A stretch of DNA of 64,000 bases from positions 1-64,000 of the forward strand of contig JAEEKX010000016.1 of the NCBI GenBank assembly GCA_016288655.1, in the 5' to 3' direction. Origin of the DNA: Bacteroidales bacterium (GTDB lineage: Bacteria; Bacteroidota; Bacteroidia; Bacteroidales; WCHB1-69). The notes under the pieces were generated by a model that had not been told where the DNA came from, ran no database searches, and saw nothing but the letters and a program-made list of their open reading frames with translations. Below, piece by piece: positions 15,936-26,450 of this stretch. Numbering within the stretch: position 1 is the stretch's first letter; the number at the start of each line of letters is the position of its first letter. Both the position numbers and the translations under genes were made by a program.

Positions 15936-16796
15936 TTAAAAAATACGGTCGAGTACGGTTCGGATGAGTCTATCCATGTGCGGATGGTAGTCCTTGGAGA
16001 AATCGTGGGTGATGCGGTTGGCGATGGCGACGCAGATGGTGAGCGTGTTGTGGTGCATGATGTGGCCGAAGCCGTAGAGTGCGGAGGTCTCCATCTCCAA
16101 GTTGGTGATCTTGCGGTCGCCGAAGCGGAAAGAGTCGATGCGCGAGTTGAGGTCGGGATATTGGATCTGGGCGCGCACGTTGCGGCCTTGCGGTCCGAAG
16201 AAGCCCGGGGCGCTGGCGGTGACGCCGTGTACCATGTCGAAGGCGATGCGGTCGAACAGCGTCTGGCTGCAGGGCACGCAGTAAGGATAGGGAAGCCGCT
16301 CGTTCCAGCCGGTGTGCTTGACGAACGCCTCCACGATCTCCTCGTCGAAACCCTCATGCTGGTAGAAGTGCATCAGCCCATCGAACCCGAAGCCGTATTG
16401 GGCGGCCACGAAACTGTGGATGGCGATATTGGGTTGCAGCGCACCGCAGGTGCCGACGCGCACGAGGTTGAGGGTGCGGTGCTCCTGCTTCACTTCCATG
16501 GTCTTGAGGTCGATGTTGGCGAGGGCGTCGAGTTCCGTCATCACGATGTCGATGTTGTCAGTGCCCATGCCGGTGGAGAGCGCGGTGATGCGTTGTCCGC
16601 GCAGGGTGCCGGTGTGGGTGATCAACTCACGGTTCTGATGTTTGAAGTCGATGGTGTCGAAGTACTTCGAGATGTCGGGCACGCGGCCAGGGTCGCCTAC
16701 CAGGATGACATAGTCGGCCAAGTCTTCAGGGCCGATGCCCAGATGATAGATCTTGCCATCATTGGTTGTGGGAAGTTCGGAGGCGGGGATTTTCAT
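15936..16796 (-). CDS. udp: Uridine phosphorylase-like nucleoside phosphorylase
   Basis: The 286-residue protein has the nucleoside phosphorylase-I fold: GDPGRV (phosphate loop, residues 34-39), GQRITALSTGMG, NLVRVGTCGAL and the ribose-binding Glu in NLEMETSALY. It would split uridine (or a related nucleoside) with phosphate into base and ribose-1-phosphate in the cytosol. Substrate specificity within the family is not certain from sequence. It follows pgk by 45 bp and begins a run of very short gaps. Confidence 0.85.
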   Translation of the reverse strand: MKIPASELPTTNDGKIYHLGIGPEDLADYVILVGDPGRVPDISKYFDTIDFKHQNRELITHTGTLRGQRITALSTGMGTDNIDIVMTELDALANIDLKTMEVKQEHRTLNLVRVGTCGALQPNIAIHSFVAAQYGFGFDGLMHFYQHEGFDEEIVEAFVKHTGWNERLPYPYCVPCSQTLFDRIAFDMVHGVTASAPGFFGPQGRNVRAQIQYPDLNSRIDSFRFGDRKITNLEMETSALYGFGHIMHHNTLTICVAIANRITHDFSKDYHPHMDRLIRTVLDRIF

Positions 16797-16841
16797 TTTT
16801 TTTATAATTAAAAATATTGAAAATAAGATATTTACAAAACA

Positions 16842-18038
16842 CTATTTGTCATCGTTGAGGGCCTGGATGCCCGGCAGCACCTTGCCTTCGAGGTACTCGA
16901 GCATGGCGCCGCCGCCGGTGCTGATGTAAGAGACGTGGTTGGCGAGGTGGTAGTTGTTGATGGCCGCGATGGAATCGCCGCCGCCGATGAGCGAGAAGGC
17001 GCCGGAGATGGTGGCGCAGGCCACGCAGAGGGCGACCGACTGGGTGCCGTGTTCGAAGTTCTGGAACTCATACACGCCGACGGGACCGTTCCACAAGATG
17101 GTCTGGGCCTGCTTGATGATGGCGGCGAACTTCTTGATGGTGCGCGGACCGATGTCCATGCCCTCCCAACCGTCGGGGATGTCGTTGTGGGTGGTGACGT
17201 ACTGGTTGGCGTCGTTGTCGAACTTGTCGGCGCAGATGTTGTCAATGGGCAGGTAGAGATCGACGCCCTTGAGGTGGGCCTTGTTGATGATCTCTTTGGC
17301 CACGGGGATCATCTCCTCCTCAAGCAGGGAGTTGCCGATTTTTACGCCCATGGCGTGGAGGAAGGTGTAGCTCATGCCGCCGGCGATGATGAGGTTGTCA
17401 ACGCGGTCGAGAAGGTAGGTGATGATGTTGAGTTTCGACGATACCTTGCTGCCGCCGATGATGGCGGTGAAGGGGTGGCTGGCGTTGTTGAGCACCAGGT
17501 CGAGGTTGTGGGCCTCTTCGTAGAGCAGGTAGCCGGCATAGCATTTCCCGGGGAAGAACTTGGCGATGGTGGCGGTGGAGGCGTGGGCGCGGTGGGCGGT
17601 GCCGAAGGCGTCGTTGACGTAGATGTCGCCCAGACGGGCGATCTGGCGGGCAAACTCCTCGTCGCCGGCCTCTTCCTCATTGTGAAAACGCAGGTTCTCA
17701 AGCAGGGCCACGTCGCCGGGTTTCAGCGCGTTCACCTTCGCCTCGGCGTCAGCGGTCAGCACGTCGCCTAAGAAGGTGACGTGCGTGCCGAGCACCTCGC
17801 TCACTTTCGACACGATGTTCGACAAGGAAAACTTGTCGGAGGCGACACCCTTGGGACGCCCCAGGTGCGACATCAGGATGGCGATGCCGCCGCCATCGGT
17901 GATCTTCTTCACCGTGTCTATGGTGCGGATGATGCGGGTGGCGTCGGTCACCTCGCGGTTGTCGTTCAGCGGAACGTTGTAATCTACTCTGACTAAGACT
18001 TTCTTGCCTTTGAAACAGGCCTCGTTAATAGACTTCAT
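16842..18038 (-). CDS. pgk: Phosphoglycerate kinase
   Basis: Full length at 398 residues with the diagnostic N-terminal VRVDYNVPLND and RIIRTIDTVK, then LMSHLGRPKG, LLENLRFHNEEE, AIIGGSKVSSKL, LWNGPVGVYEF and a GGGDSIAAI nucleotide loop near the C-terminus. It makes ATP from 1,3-bisphosphoglycerate in lower glycolysis. It probably heads a minus-strand operon reading udp, lipoprotein, BatA-like, pepD, serine hydrolase, with a strong promoter at 18059-18090. Confidence 0.97.
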   Translation of the reverse strand: MKSINEACFKGKKVLVRVDYNVPLNDNREVTDATRIIRTIDTVKKITDGGGIAILMSHLGRPKGVASDKFSLSNIVSKVSEVLGTHVTFLGDVLTADAEAKVNALKPGDVALLENLRFHNEEEAGDEEFARQIARLGDIYVNDAFGTAHRAHASTATIAKFFPGKCYAGYLLYEEAHNLDLVLNNASHPFTAIIGGSKVSSKLNIITYLLDRVDNLIIAGGMSYTFLHAMGVKIGNSLLEEEMIPVAKEIINKAHLKGVDLYLPIDNICADKFDNDANQYVTTHNDIPDGWEGMDIGPRTIKKFAAIIKQAQTILWNGPVGVYEFQNFEHGTQSVALCVACATISGAFSLIGGGDSIAAINNYHLANHVSYISTGGGAMLEYLEGKVLPGIQALNDDK

Positions 18039-18058
18039 AATCTTTTGGGTTTAGGGTG

Positions 18059-18090
18059 CAAAATTACACAAAATTATCCGATATTTCAAA
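18059..18090 (-). promoter_or_regulatory. Promoter of pgk
   Basis: TAATTTTG (18066-18059, minus) fits TAnnTTTG, with TTTG (18090-18087) 20 bp upstream. The start codon lies 20 bp downstream. Confidence 0.65.
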
Positions 18091-18123
18091 TATAAAATAT
18101 GTAGTGGAAAAAATGAGGGGAAA

Positions 18124-18161
18124 AACAAAAAAACCGAAGCGGTTGGACTTCGGTTTTTTTT
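18124..18161 (-). terminator. Terminator after nrdG (bidirectional in form)
   Basis: AAACCGAAG (18131-18139) and CTTCGGTTT (18148-18156) form a 9-bp stem with an eight-base loop, flanked by A and T runs, so it is active in form on either strand. It ends the nrdD-nrdG unit. Confidence 0.85.
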
Positions 18162-18180
18162 ATCTATAACAAAATGAAAA

Positions 18181-18645
18181 TCAGTTTGCTATGCTCTTCC
18201 AGAAGCGATGGGTGAGATCGAAAGGCTGGCCGTTTTGGTTGCGGTAGAGCCGTTGGTTGGTCTCCCGGGAGTTGAGACCGCCGCGGTCGGCGAGGTAGGG
18301 ACCCACTTTCACGTAGTCGAAGCGGGAGAAGGTGTCGGGCAGTTGGGTGTTGCCGGAGTACCAGGCGACCTTGAGGTTGGTGTTTTTGTGAAGATAGTCG
18401 GCTAAACGGCTCACCTCTTGAGGGTTGGCATCGCCGCCCATGAAGCAGAAGCAGGTAATCTGTTTCCCGTACTTGGAGAGCAGTTGGTCGATTTCGGTCT
18501 CGTCGAGGGCGAAGCCGACGTTTTCGTGGAGGTGCGGACTATGGCAGCCGGGGCAGTGGTGCGGGCAATTGGTGATGTTGACGGCGAGGGTCACCTCGTC
18601 GGGAATCTCTTGGAATACGATGTCGAAGTTGTAGTATTTGAGCAT
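18181..18645 (-). CDS. nrdG: Anaerobic RNR activating protein, radical SAM
   Basis: The 154-residue protein carries the radical-SAM cysteines Cys27, Cys31 and Cys34 in NCPHHCPGCHSPH (CX3CX2C) and the FCFMGGD segment of NrdG. It uses a [4Fe-4S] cluster and S-adenosylmethionine to install the glycyl radical on NrdD. It lies 5 bp downstream of nrdD in one transcript, and is therefore probably under the same cobalamin riboswitch. Confidence 0.95.
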   Translation of the reverse strand: MLKYYNFDIVFQEIPDEVTLAVNITNCPHHCPGCHSPHLHENVGFALDETEIDQLLSKYGKQITCFCFMGGDANPQEVSRLADYLHKNTNLKVAWYSGNTQLPDTFSRFDYVKVGPYLADRGGLNSRETNQRLYRNQNGQPFDLTHRFWKSIAN

Positions 18646-18650
18646 GGCGA

Positions 18651-20738
18651 TTACATATTTCCGTAGTGACGGCGGGCGGCTTCTTCCTGGCGGGCTTGGG
18701 AGAAACTGCTGACACGCTTCATATAGCCGATGACGCGGGTGAGGTAGTCGATGTTTTTGCTATGGCACTCGGGGCACTCGTGCAGGTAGCGTTTGTCGAT
18801 GTGGCCGCAGTCGTTGCAGACGGTGTTGGGGATGTTGAAAGTGAAGTAGTTGCAACCTTCCTGGGCGGCCACGCGCAGCAATTGACGGTACTGTGCCTGG
18901 GAGAGGTGCTCCTCAAGGTTGGCGTGCAGCGCCGATCCGCCGGTAAGGTGGGAGATGTAGCGCGCGCCGTGCAGACGGAACTTGTCGATGAGGTTGAGCG
19001 AGTCGTCCTCCACCTTGAAGAAGTAACTGTTGTAGCATTCGCGGGGGACGACATAGCCGTCCTCGCGGTCCCACTTGGCGTGCTTGACGCCGACGTTCTC
19101 GGCGGGGATCATCTCGCAGTTGAACATCAGGTCCTTGCTGCGGTATTGGTGGTTGTAGCGTTCGACGAGGCCGAGGATCTCCTCAATGAAGTGCTGGTAT
19201 TTCTCGTTGTCGTTGATGGGGATGCCGAGGAATTCGGCGGCTTCGACGAGCCCGTTGACGCCGATGGTGAGGTACTGGCGGTTGATGGCGATGTAGCCGG
19301 CGTCGAAGAGGGGTAGCATGCCCTTCTCCTGCAAATACTTGAGGTTCTCGTTGTAGGCGATCTGCACTTTGTGCATCAAGTCGATGACTTCGGAGATGAA
19401 CTGCAGGTGGGGTAGGTTGTTGCGGTGCTCGTGCTGGATGCAGCGGTTGATGTTGATGGTGAGCACGCTCTTGGAGCCGGTGGAGACGCCGCCGGCGCCG
19501 AGGGTGTAACTGAAGCCGTTGTCGGTGATTTCGTTGCGCAGGCGGCAGCAACTGCTCAGCGAGTCGGCGTTGTCGCTCACGTAGGTGAAGAAGGAGTGGC
19601 CGGCGGCGTACATCTCCGCGGTGAAGTCGGCGTACTCGGTGTCGATGATGTCGCCGTCCTTCGAGAGCAGGGCCATGGTCTCGACGGGGAAGGTGAGCAC
19701 GGCGCGGGTGCGCTCGGCGTTGAACCAGCGCATGAACCGTTTCTGCAGCCAGCTGAGGGAGTCCCAGATGGGCTTGGTGCCGTCGGGGAAGCGGAACTCG
19801 CCGAAGATGCTCTCGAAATAGTAGCGGTCGTAGTAGGCCACGTTCCAAAACACCGACTGGTAGTTGCGGGCGCCCGTGGGCTGGTTGATGGAATAGACCA
19901 CCTGCTCGAATGAGTCGGTGATCATCTTGTCGATGGAACGCTGCTTGACCGACAGGTCAACGACGCGGTCGGGCTCCTGGTAGTAGTTGTCGCCGTACTC
20001 CTGGCGGATGAAATAGTCCATGTACATCAGGAACTCGGGGGTCGCGCAGGCGCCGCTGAGCATGCTGGAGACCATGAAGACCATGTTGACGAAGCCGCCG
20101 CAGTACGACTTGAGGTTGGTGGGGGCGGAGGCGTTGCCGCCGATGCTCTTGGTGCCGCCGAGCAGCCAGGGATACATGGTGATGCTGGCGCAGTAGTTCG
20201 CGATACTGGTCTCGTCGTTCTTGTAGATGTAATGGTTGTTCAGCAGATAGAGGTAACGGTCGGCGACCTCCTTGCCGTAAAGGTCCTTGATCTTGTCGCA
20301 CAGCATGCGGCGGTTGAGCCGGATGAAGTTCGACTTGGGCAGTTCGCCGATGAGGGTGGCGATGTTCTTGCGCTCCACGTTCGCGTTGGCGTCGTACTTG
20401 CTGCCGGTGGCGGCGTTGGTGGCGTTGCAGTAGTTGATGAGAAAGTCGAGTTTGTCCTTCACCTCACGGTCTTCGTAATGGTGCTGGCGGTAAAGGATGT
20501 ACGATTTGGCCACCTCGTAGTAACGCTCGGCCATGAGGGAGACCTCCACCTGATTCTGGATCTCTTCCACCGAGATGCCGTCGTAGATCTTCAGGCGGCT
20601 CATCACGTCAATCAGCACCTCCCGCGTGGCGAAACTGTCAACGGAAAGGAAGGCCTTGGATATGGCGTTCTTGATTTTTTCGGGGGAAAAGATTTCTCGT
20701 TTCCCATTGCGTTTGATAATGTACAAATCGTCCATCAA
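18651..20738 (-). CDS. nrdD: Anaerobic ribonucleoside-triphosphate reductase (class III)
   Basis: 695 residues: an N-terminal ATP-cone (about 5-92, starting YIIKRNGKREIFSPEKI), the catalytic barrel, a zinc site CNDCGHID...CPEC near 640-660, and the C-terminal glycyl-radical segment RVIGYMKRV (Gly671). It reduces NTPs to dNTPs without oxygen or B12. It pairs with nrdG just downstream. A cobalamin riboswitch in its leader (20835-20992) implies that it is turned down when B12 is plentiful, presumably because a B12-dependent reductase is encoded elsewhere. Confidence 0.96.
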   Translation of the reverse strand: MMDDLYIIKRNGKREIFSPEKIKNAISKAFLSVDSFATREVLIDVMSRLKIYDGISVEEIQNQVEVSLMAERYYEVAKSYILYRQHHYEDREVKDKLDFLINYCNATNAATGSKYDANANVERKNIATLIGELPKSNFIRLNRRMLCDKIKDLYGKEVADRYLYLLNNHYIYKNDETSIANYCASITMYPWLLGGTKSIGGNASAPTNLKSYCGGFVNMVFMVSSMLSGACATPEFLMYMDYFIRQEYGDNYYQEPDRVVDLSVKQRSIDKMITDSFEQVVYSINQPTGARNYQSVFWNVAYYDRYYFESIFGEFRFPDGTKPIWDSLSWLQKRFMRWFNAERTRAVLTFPVETMALLSKDGDIIDTEYADFTAEMYAAGHSFFTYVSDNADSLSSCCRLRNEITDNGFSYTLGAGGVSTGSKSVLTININRCIQHEHRNNLPHLQFISEVIDLMHKVQIAYNENLKYLQEKGMLPLFDAGYIAINRQYLTIGVNGLVEAAEFLGIPINDNEKYQHFIEEILGLVERYNHQYRSKDLMFNCEMIPAENVGVKHAKWDREDGYVVPRECYNSYFFKVEDDSLNLIDKFRLHGARYISHLTGGSALHANLEEHLSQAQYRQLLRVAAQEGCNYFTFNIPNTVCNDCGHIDKRYLHECPECHSKNIDYLTRVIGYMKRVSSFSQARQEEAARRHYGNM

Positions 20739-20834
20739 TGTGGATTATTAAAGGTTAATAAATGTCGGGAAAAAATGACGTGGTTATCCCTTTCCTCGTC
20801 GACTTTTATTCCCGAAAGCGCGAACAACAGTGTT

Positions 20835-20992
20835 TGGGCAGGTCTTCTGGCTTCGTTCCCATTTTTCAATGCCTTCCCGACACAAAAAGTCAGTGGCTCT
20901 GCTTGAAAATGTCTTTTGTGGAACTTACAGCTACGGGTATAGCCGTTGATTCTCACAACGTTCCCTATTGGTCTTTTCAGAACCCGAACACG
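20835..20992 (-). promoter_or_regulatory. Cobalamin riboswitch
   Basis: Read on the minus strand, the conserved parts appear in order: AGGGAA, GTGAGAATC, CCCGTAGCTGTAA (close to the CCCGCTACTGTAA consensus), GCCACTG, GGGAAGGC, GAAGCCAGAAGACCTGCC. This is the B12-box/cobalamin aptamer. It lies about 97 nt upstream of nrdD and just inside the promoter at 20995. No obvious U-tract terminator follows, so control of translation initiation is more likely. Confidence 0.92.
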
Positions 20993-20994
20993 CG

Positions 20995-21002
20995 CAAAAG
21001 TA
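20995..21002 (-). promoter_or_regulatory. -7 promoter element of the nrdD leader
   Basis: TACTTTTG on the minus strand fits TAnnTTTG and sits immediately upstream of the cobalamin aptamer. Confidence 0.55.
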
Positions 21003-21066
21003 ATATGAACTTTTGGATTTTTTTCGCCCTTTCCGTACAATTTATAAACACCCTTTTCAACAAGAG

Positions 21067-21096
21067 TTGGCATTCCCTTGATTTTTTGTAATTTTG
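21067..21096 (+). promoter_or_regulatory. Promoter of the glutathione peroxidase gene
   Basis: TTG (21067-21069), 19 bp spacer, TAATTTTG (21089-21096): a full match to the Bacteroidota consensus, 30 bp before the ATG. Confidence 0.7.
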
Positions 21097-21125
21097 CAGC
21101 GTTTTTAGTCTTGAAAAAATTTTTT

Positions 21126-21734
21126 ATGAAAAGAATTCTTGTATTTTTCATCACATTATCCATTATTTTACCCACCATGGCACAACAAAACATATACGAG
21201 ATTCCCGTCAAGGACAACAAGGGCAACGCCACCACGCTGGCGCAGTACAAAGGCAAGGTGCTGTTGATCGTCAACACCGCCACCGCCTGCGGTTTCACCC
21301 CGCAATACGATGATTTGGAGGCACTTTACGCCCAGTATCGCGCGCAGGGTTTCGAGGTGCTGGACTTCCCCTGCAACCAGTTCGGCGGGCAGGCCCCCGG
21401 CACCGATGAGGAGATCGAGCAGTTCTGCACGCTCCGTTTCCACACCGAGTTCCCGCGTTTCCAGAAAATCGAGGTCAACGGTGAGAACGAGTCCCCGCTT
21501 TTCACTTTCCTTAAGGCGCAGCAGGGCTTCGGCGGCTTCGACCCCAACCACAAACTCGGGCCGGTGCTTGACCAGATGATGCGCAAGGCCGACCCCGACT
21601 ATGACAAGAAGAGCGACATCAAGTGGAACTTCACCAAGTTCCTGATTGATCGCAACGGCAACGTGGTGAAGCGCTTCGAGCCGACCGCCGAGAAGGAGGA
21701 GATGGCTCCGGAGATTGAGAAACTGCTGAAATAG
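21126..21734 (+). CDS. Glutathione peroxidase-family thiol peroxidase, exported
   Basis: 202 residues with a signal peptide (MKRILVFFITLSIILPTMAQ) and a complete GPx fold. The catalytic tetrad is visible: Cys55 in NTATACGFTP (Cys, not selenocysteine), Gln85 in FPCNQFGG, and Trp167-Asn168 in DIKWNFTKF. Cys83 in FPCNQ is a common extra cysteine. Bacterial enzymes of this type usually use thioredoxin-like reductants; export suggests a periplasmic peroxide defence. ATG 21126 is chosen because it begins the signal peptide and follows the promoter; the upstream in-frame start overlaps it. Confidence 0.9.
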   Translation: MKRILVFFITLSIILPTMAQQNIYEIPVKDNKGNATTLAQYKGKVLLIVNTATACGFTPQYDDLEALYAQYRAQGFEVLDFPCNQFGGQAPGTDEEIEQFCTLRFHTEFPRFQKIEVNGENESPLFTFLKAQQGFGGFDPNHKLGPVLDQMMRKADPDYDKKSDIKWNFTKFLIDRNGNVVKRFEPTAEKEEMAPEIEKLLK

Positions 21735-21758
21735 GGCGCTCGTATCAGAAAAAAAGTG

Positions 21759-21766
21759 TAATTTTG
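21759..21766 (+). promoter_or_regulatory. -7 promoter element of the thiamine operon
   Basis: TAATTTTG fits TAnnTTTG and lies just upstream of the TPP aptamer. Confidence 0.6.
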
Positions 21767-21776
21767 CCGTCGATTT

Positions 21777-21850
21777 GAAGGGGTGCCCACAAGGGCTGAG
21801 ATTAGACCCGTTGAACCTGATGCAGTTCGTACTGCCGTAGGGATTGGATC
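21777..21850 (+). promoter_or_regulatory. TPP (thi-box) riboswitch
   Basis: The thi-box signatures occur in order: GGGGTGCC, GGGCTGAGA, ACCCGTTGAACCTGATG, and GCCGTAGGGA. The aptamer lies in the leader of thiS, about 60 nt before the start codon. A weak imperfect hairpin follows (21857-21882) without a long U run, so the mode of control is not clear. Confidence 0.92.
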
Positions 21851-21908
21851 TTCTGATGTTTTCAGTATCTTGCTGACATCCCGTAAGTTATTCATAAACC
21901 ATAAGACT

Positions 21909-22106
21909 ATGAAACTTTGGGTGAACAACAAAGAGACCATTAGCACCGCGTCCACGTTGCGACTACTGGCCGATGAACTTTCCCTTCCCGAGAAGGGCAT
22001 TGCGATGGCCGTGGACAACAAGATGGTGCCTCGCACCGACTGGGATGGCTTCGCGCTGTCGGACGGCATGCACATCATCATCATCAAGGCGGTTTGCGGA
22101 GGTTGA
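21909..22106 (+). CDS. thiS: Thiamine sulfur carrier ThiS
   Basis: A 65-residue ubiquitin-like protein ending in the required Gly-Gly (KAVCGG), the site of adenylation and thiocarboxylate formation. Its start (MKLWVNNKE) is the ATG at 21909; the longer frame runs back through the riboswitch and is not used. It is the first gene of thiSEGCHF, with thiE starting 3 bp downstream. ThiS donates sulfur for the thiazole ring together with ThiG and ThiF. Confidence 0.93.
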   Translation: MKLWVNNKETISTASTLRLLADELSLPEKGIAMAVDNKMVPRTDWDGFALSDGMHIIIIKAVCGG

Positions 22107-22109
22107 GCC

Positions 22110-22778
22110 ATGACGAAGGTGCCGATAGAGAAGGCCAGGGTGCAGTTCATCACGCACGCCACCGCGCGGTACGACACCTATGAGGGCGCCCGGCTGGCGC
22201 TGGAGGGGGGCTGCCGGTGGATTCAGTTGCGCATGAAGGGTGCAGCACCCGAGGAGGTGACGGCCATGGCGCGGCGGGTGCAACCGCTGTGCCGTGACTA
22301 CGGCTCCGTCTTTCTGCTCGACGACCACGTGGAGTTGGTGCGCGAGGTGCAGGCCGACGGCGTCCACCTCGGCAAGAACGACATGCCCGTGGATGAGGCG
22401 CGCCGGCGGCTCGGTCCCGACTGCATCATCGGGGGCACCGCCAACACCTTCGACGACATCCAACACCTGCACGCCGCCGGCGCCGACTACATCGGCTGCG
22501 GCCCGTTCCGCTTCACCGAAACCAAGAAGAACCTCAGTCCCATCCTCGGTTTGGATGGGTACCGCGACATCGTGCGGCAGATGCGGGCCGCCGCCATCAC
22601 GCTCCCGATGGTTGCCATCGGCGGCATCACCGTCGCCGACCTTCCCGCGCTGCTCGCCACCGGCGTCGATGGCATCGCCGTCAGCAGCGTGGTGTTGAAC
22701 GCCGAGGATCCAGTCAAAACAATGGAAACTATTATAAAGACGCACGGCTGTGCGTCTCAACCACAAATCATACCATAA
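22110..22778 (+). CDS. thiE: Thiamine-phosphate synthase
   Basis: 222 residues with the ThiE TIM-barrel signature: WIQLRMKG near 45, FLLDDHVEL with the Mg-binding Asp pair, [34 protein letters not shown] and the phosphate loop [11 protein letters not shown]. It joins the pyrimidine and thiazole phosphates. Its stop codon overlaps the thiG start (TAATG), indicating coupled translation. Confidence 0.95.
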   Translation: MTKVPIEKARVQFITHATARYDTYEGARLALEGGCRWIQLRMKGAAPEEVTAMARRVQPLCRDYGSVFLLDDHVELVREVQADGVHLGKNDMPVDEARRRLGPDCIIGGTANTFDDIQHLHAAGADYIGCGPFRFTETKKNLSPILGLDGYRDIVRQMRAAAITLPMVAIGGITVADLPALLATGVDGIAVSSVVLNAEDPVKTMETIIKTHGCASQPQIIP

Positions 22779-23551
22779 TGAAAAACCTCATCATCGCCGG
22801 ACGCGAGTTCGGCTCCCGCCTGTTCCTCGGAACCGGCAAGTTCAAATCCAATGAGTTGATGGAACAGTCCATCCTTGCCTCCGGTACCGAAATGGTGACC
22901 GTGGCCATGAAGCGCATCGAACTGGGTGACAGTGACGACGACATGCTCAAGCACATCGTCCACCCCAACATCCAACTGCTGCCCAACACTTCCGGCGTGC
23001 GCGACGCCGAGGAGGCCGTCTTCGCCGCGCAGATGGCGCGCGAGGCCTTCGGCACCAACTGGCTGAAATTAGAGATCCACCCCGACCCGCGCTATCTGCT
23101 GCCCGACTCCGTGGAGACCCTCAAGGCCACCGAGCAGTTGGTGAAACTCGGCTTCGTGGTGCTGCCCTACTGTCAGGCCGACCCCACCCTCTGCAAACAC
23201 TTGGAAGAGGCCGGCGCCGCCACCGTCATGCCGCTCGGCGCTCCCATCGGCACTAACAAAGGTCTGCAAACTAGGGACTTCCTGCGCATCATCATCGAGC
23301 AGGCCAACATTCCTGTCGTCGTCGATGCTGGCATCGGCGCGCCCAGTCATGCCGCCGAAGCCATGGAACTCGGCGCCGACGCCTGCCTCGTCAACACCGC
23401 CATCGCCGTCGCCGGCAACCCTGTCGAGATGGCCGTCGCCTTCAAGGAGGCCGTCGTCGCCGGACGCCGCGCCTTCGAAGCCGGCCTCGGTGCCGTCAGC
23501 CAGGACTTCACCGCTGACGCCAGTTCTCCCCTTACGGCCTTTTTGAATTAA
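22778..23551 (+). CDS. thiG: Thiazole synthase
   Basis: 257 residues, the normal length. Recognisable parts are [13 protein letters not shown], the Schiff-base lysine in [33 protein letters not shown] and [22 protein letters not shown], which includes the phosphate-binding loop. It condenses deoxyxylulose-5-phosphate, dehydroglycine (from ThiH) and ThiS-COSH into the thiazole. It follows thiE with a one-base overlap and precedes thiC by 58 bp. Confidence 0.96.
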   Translation: MKNLIIAGREFGSRLFLGTGKFKSNELMEQSILASGTEMVTVAMKRIELGDSDDDMLKHIVHPNIQLLPNTSGVRDAEEAVFAAQMAREAFGTNWLKLEIHPDPRYLLPDSVETLKATEQLVKLGFVVLPYCQADPTLCKHLEEAGAATVMPLGAPIGTNKGLQTRDFLRIIIEQANIPVVVDAGIGAPSHAAEAMELGADACLVNTAIAVAGNPVEMAVAFKEAVVAGRRAFEAGLGAVSQDFTADASSPLTAFLN

Positions 23552-23573
23552 AATGACAGGTTGCAGGGATTAG

Positions 23574-25319
<1,746 letters not shown>

Positions 25320-25322
25320 GCC

Positions 25323-26450
25323 ATGTTTTCCGAAGAATTAGAGAAAATCTCGTGGGAAAAGACGACGGAAGCCATCCTTTCCAAAACAGGAGCCGACGTG
25401 CAACGCGCTCTGGGCAAGGAACATTGCAACGTCGATGACTTCATGGCCATGATCTCACCCGCCGCCGAGCCGTTCCTCGAAACGATGGCCTGCCTCAGCA
25501 AGAAATACACCGAAGAACGCTTCGGCAAGACCATCTCCATGTTCATTCCCCTCTACCTCACCAACTCCTGCACCAACTCCTGCGTCTATTGCGGCTTTCA
25601 CGTCAGCAACCCGATGAAACGCACCATCCTCACCTTCGAGGAGATGGAAAACGAGTACAAGGCCATCAAGAAACTGGGACCTTTCGAGAATCTGCTGTTG
25701 GTGACCGGCGAAAACCCCGCGAAGGCCGGCGTCGATTACATTGCCAAGGCCCTCGACCTCGCCAAGCCCTATTTCAGCAACCTCAAGATCGAAGTGATGC
25801 CGTTGAAGGCCGAGGAGTACAAGGAGTTGACCCGCCACGGCATGAACGGCGTGATCTGCTTTCAAGAGACCTATCACAGAGCCAATTACAACATCTACCA
25901 TCCGCGCGGCATGAAGGCCAACTTCGAGTGGCGCGTCAACGGCTTCGACCGCATGGGGCAGGCCGGTGTCCACTCCATCGGCATGGGCGTGCTCATCGGA
26001 CTTGAGAAAGAGTGGCGCACCGACATCACCATGATGGCCTACCACCTGCGCTACCTTCAGAAACACTACTGGCGCACCAAGTACAGCGTCAACTTCCCGC
26101 GCATGTGCCCCTCTGAGAATGGCGGTTTCCAACCCAACATCATCATGAGCGACAAGGAATTGGCGCAACTCACCTTCGCCATGCGCATCTTCGACCACGA
26201 CGTCGATATCTCCTACAGCACCCGCGAGCCGGCCTATATCCGCGACAACATGGCGCGCCTCGGCGTCACCACGATGAGTGCCGAAAGCAAGACCGACCCG
26301 GGCGGATATTACAGTTATCCCCAGCAGTTGGAGCAGTTCCACGTCACCGACGAGCGCACCGCCGTCGAGATCGAGGCGGCCTTGAAAAAGATGGGTGTGG
26401 AGCCGGTCTGGAAAGATTGGGATAGTTCCTTTGATTTTGTAAAGAGATGA
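25323..26450 (+). CDS. thiH: 2-iminoacetate synthase (tyrosine lyase)
   Basis: 375 residues, radical SAM family, with Cys83, Cys87 and Cys90 in NSCTNSCVYCGFH. ThiH-type features follow: LLVTGENPAKAGVDYI, CFQETYHRANY and SVNFPRMCPSENGG. It cleaves tyrosine to dehydroglycine for ThiG and is the oxygen-sensitive alternative to ThiO, consistent with an anaerobe. It starts 3 bp after thiC and overlaps the next gene by 4 bp (ATGA). Confidence 0.96.
   Translation: MFSEELEKISWEKTTEAILSKTGADVQRALGKEHCNVDDFMAMISPAAEPFLETMACLSKKYTEERFGKTISMFIPLYLTNSCTNSCVYCGFHVSNPMKRTILTFEEMENEYKAIKKLGPFENLLLVTGENPAKAGVDYIAKALDLAKPYFSNLKIEVMPLKAEEYKELTRHGMNGVICFQETYHRANYNIYHPRGMKANFEWRVNGFDRMGQAGVHSIGMGVLIGLEKEWRTDITMMAYHLRYLQKHYWRTKYSVNFPRMCPSENGGFQPNIIMSDKELAQLTFAMRIFDHDVDISYSTREPAYIRDNMARLGVTTMSAESKTDPGGYYSYPQQLEQFHVTDERTAVEIEAALKKMGVEPVWKDWDSSFDFVKR

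Larger units (their letters stand above)
20739..21125. other. Intergenic region with riboswitch and two divergent promoters
   Basis: This 387-bp region holds the leftward cobalamin riboswitch and its promoter, then the rightward promoter of the glutathione peroxidase gene. I see no additional gene. The ORFs crossing it have no coding features. Confidence 0.6.

Noticed and set aside
21278-21300. Possible selenocysteine in the glutathione peroxidase
   Set aside because: The catalytic codon is TGC (Cys), not TGA.
21857-21882. Terminator in the thiS leader
   Set aside because: The imperfect hairpin has a bulged stem and no U run, so it is too weak to call an intrinsic terminator.
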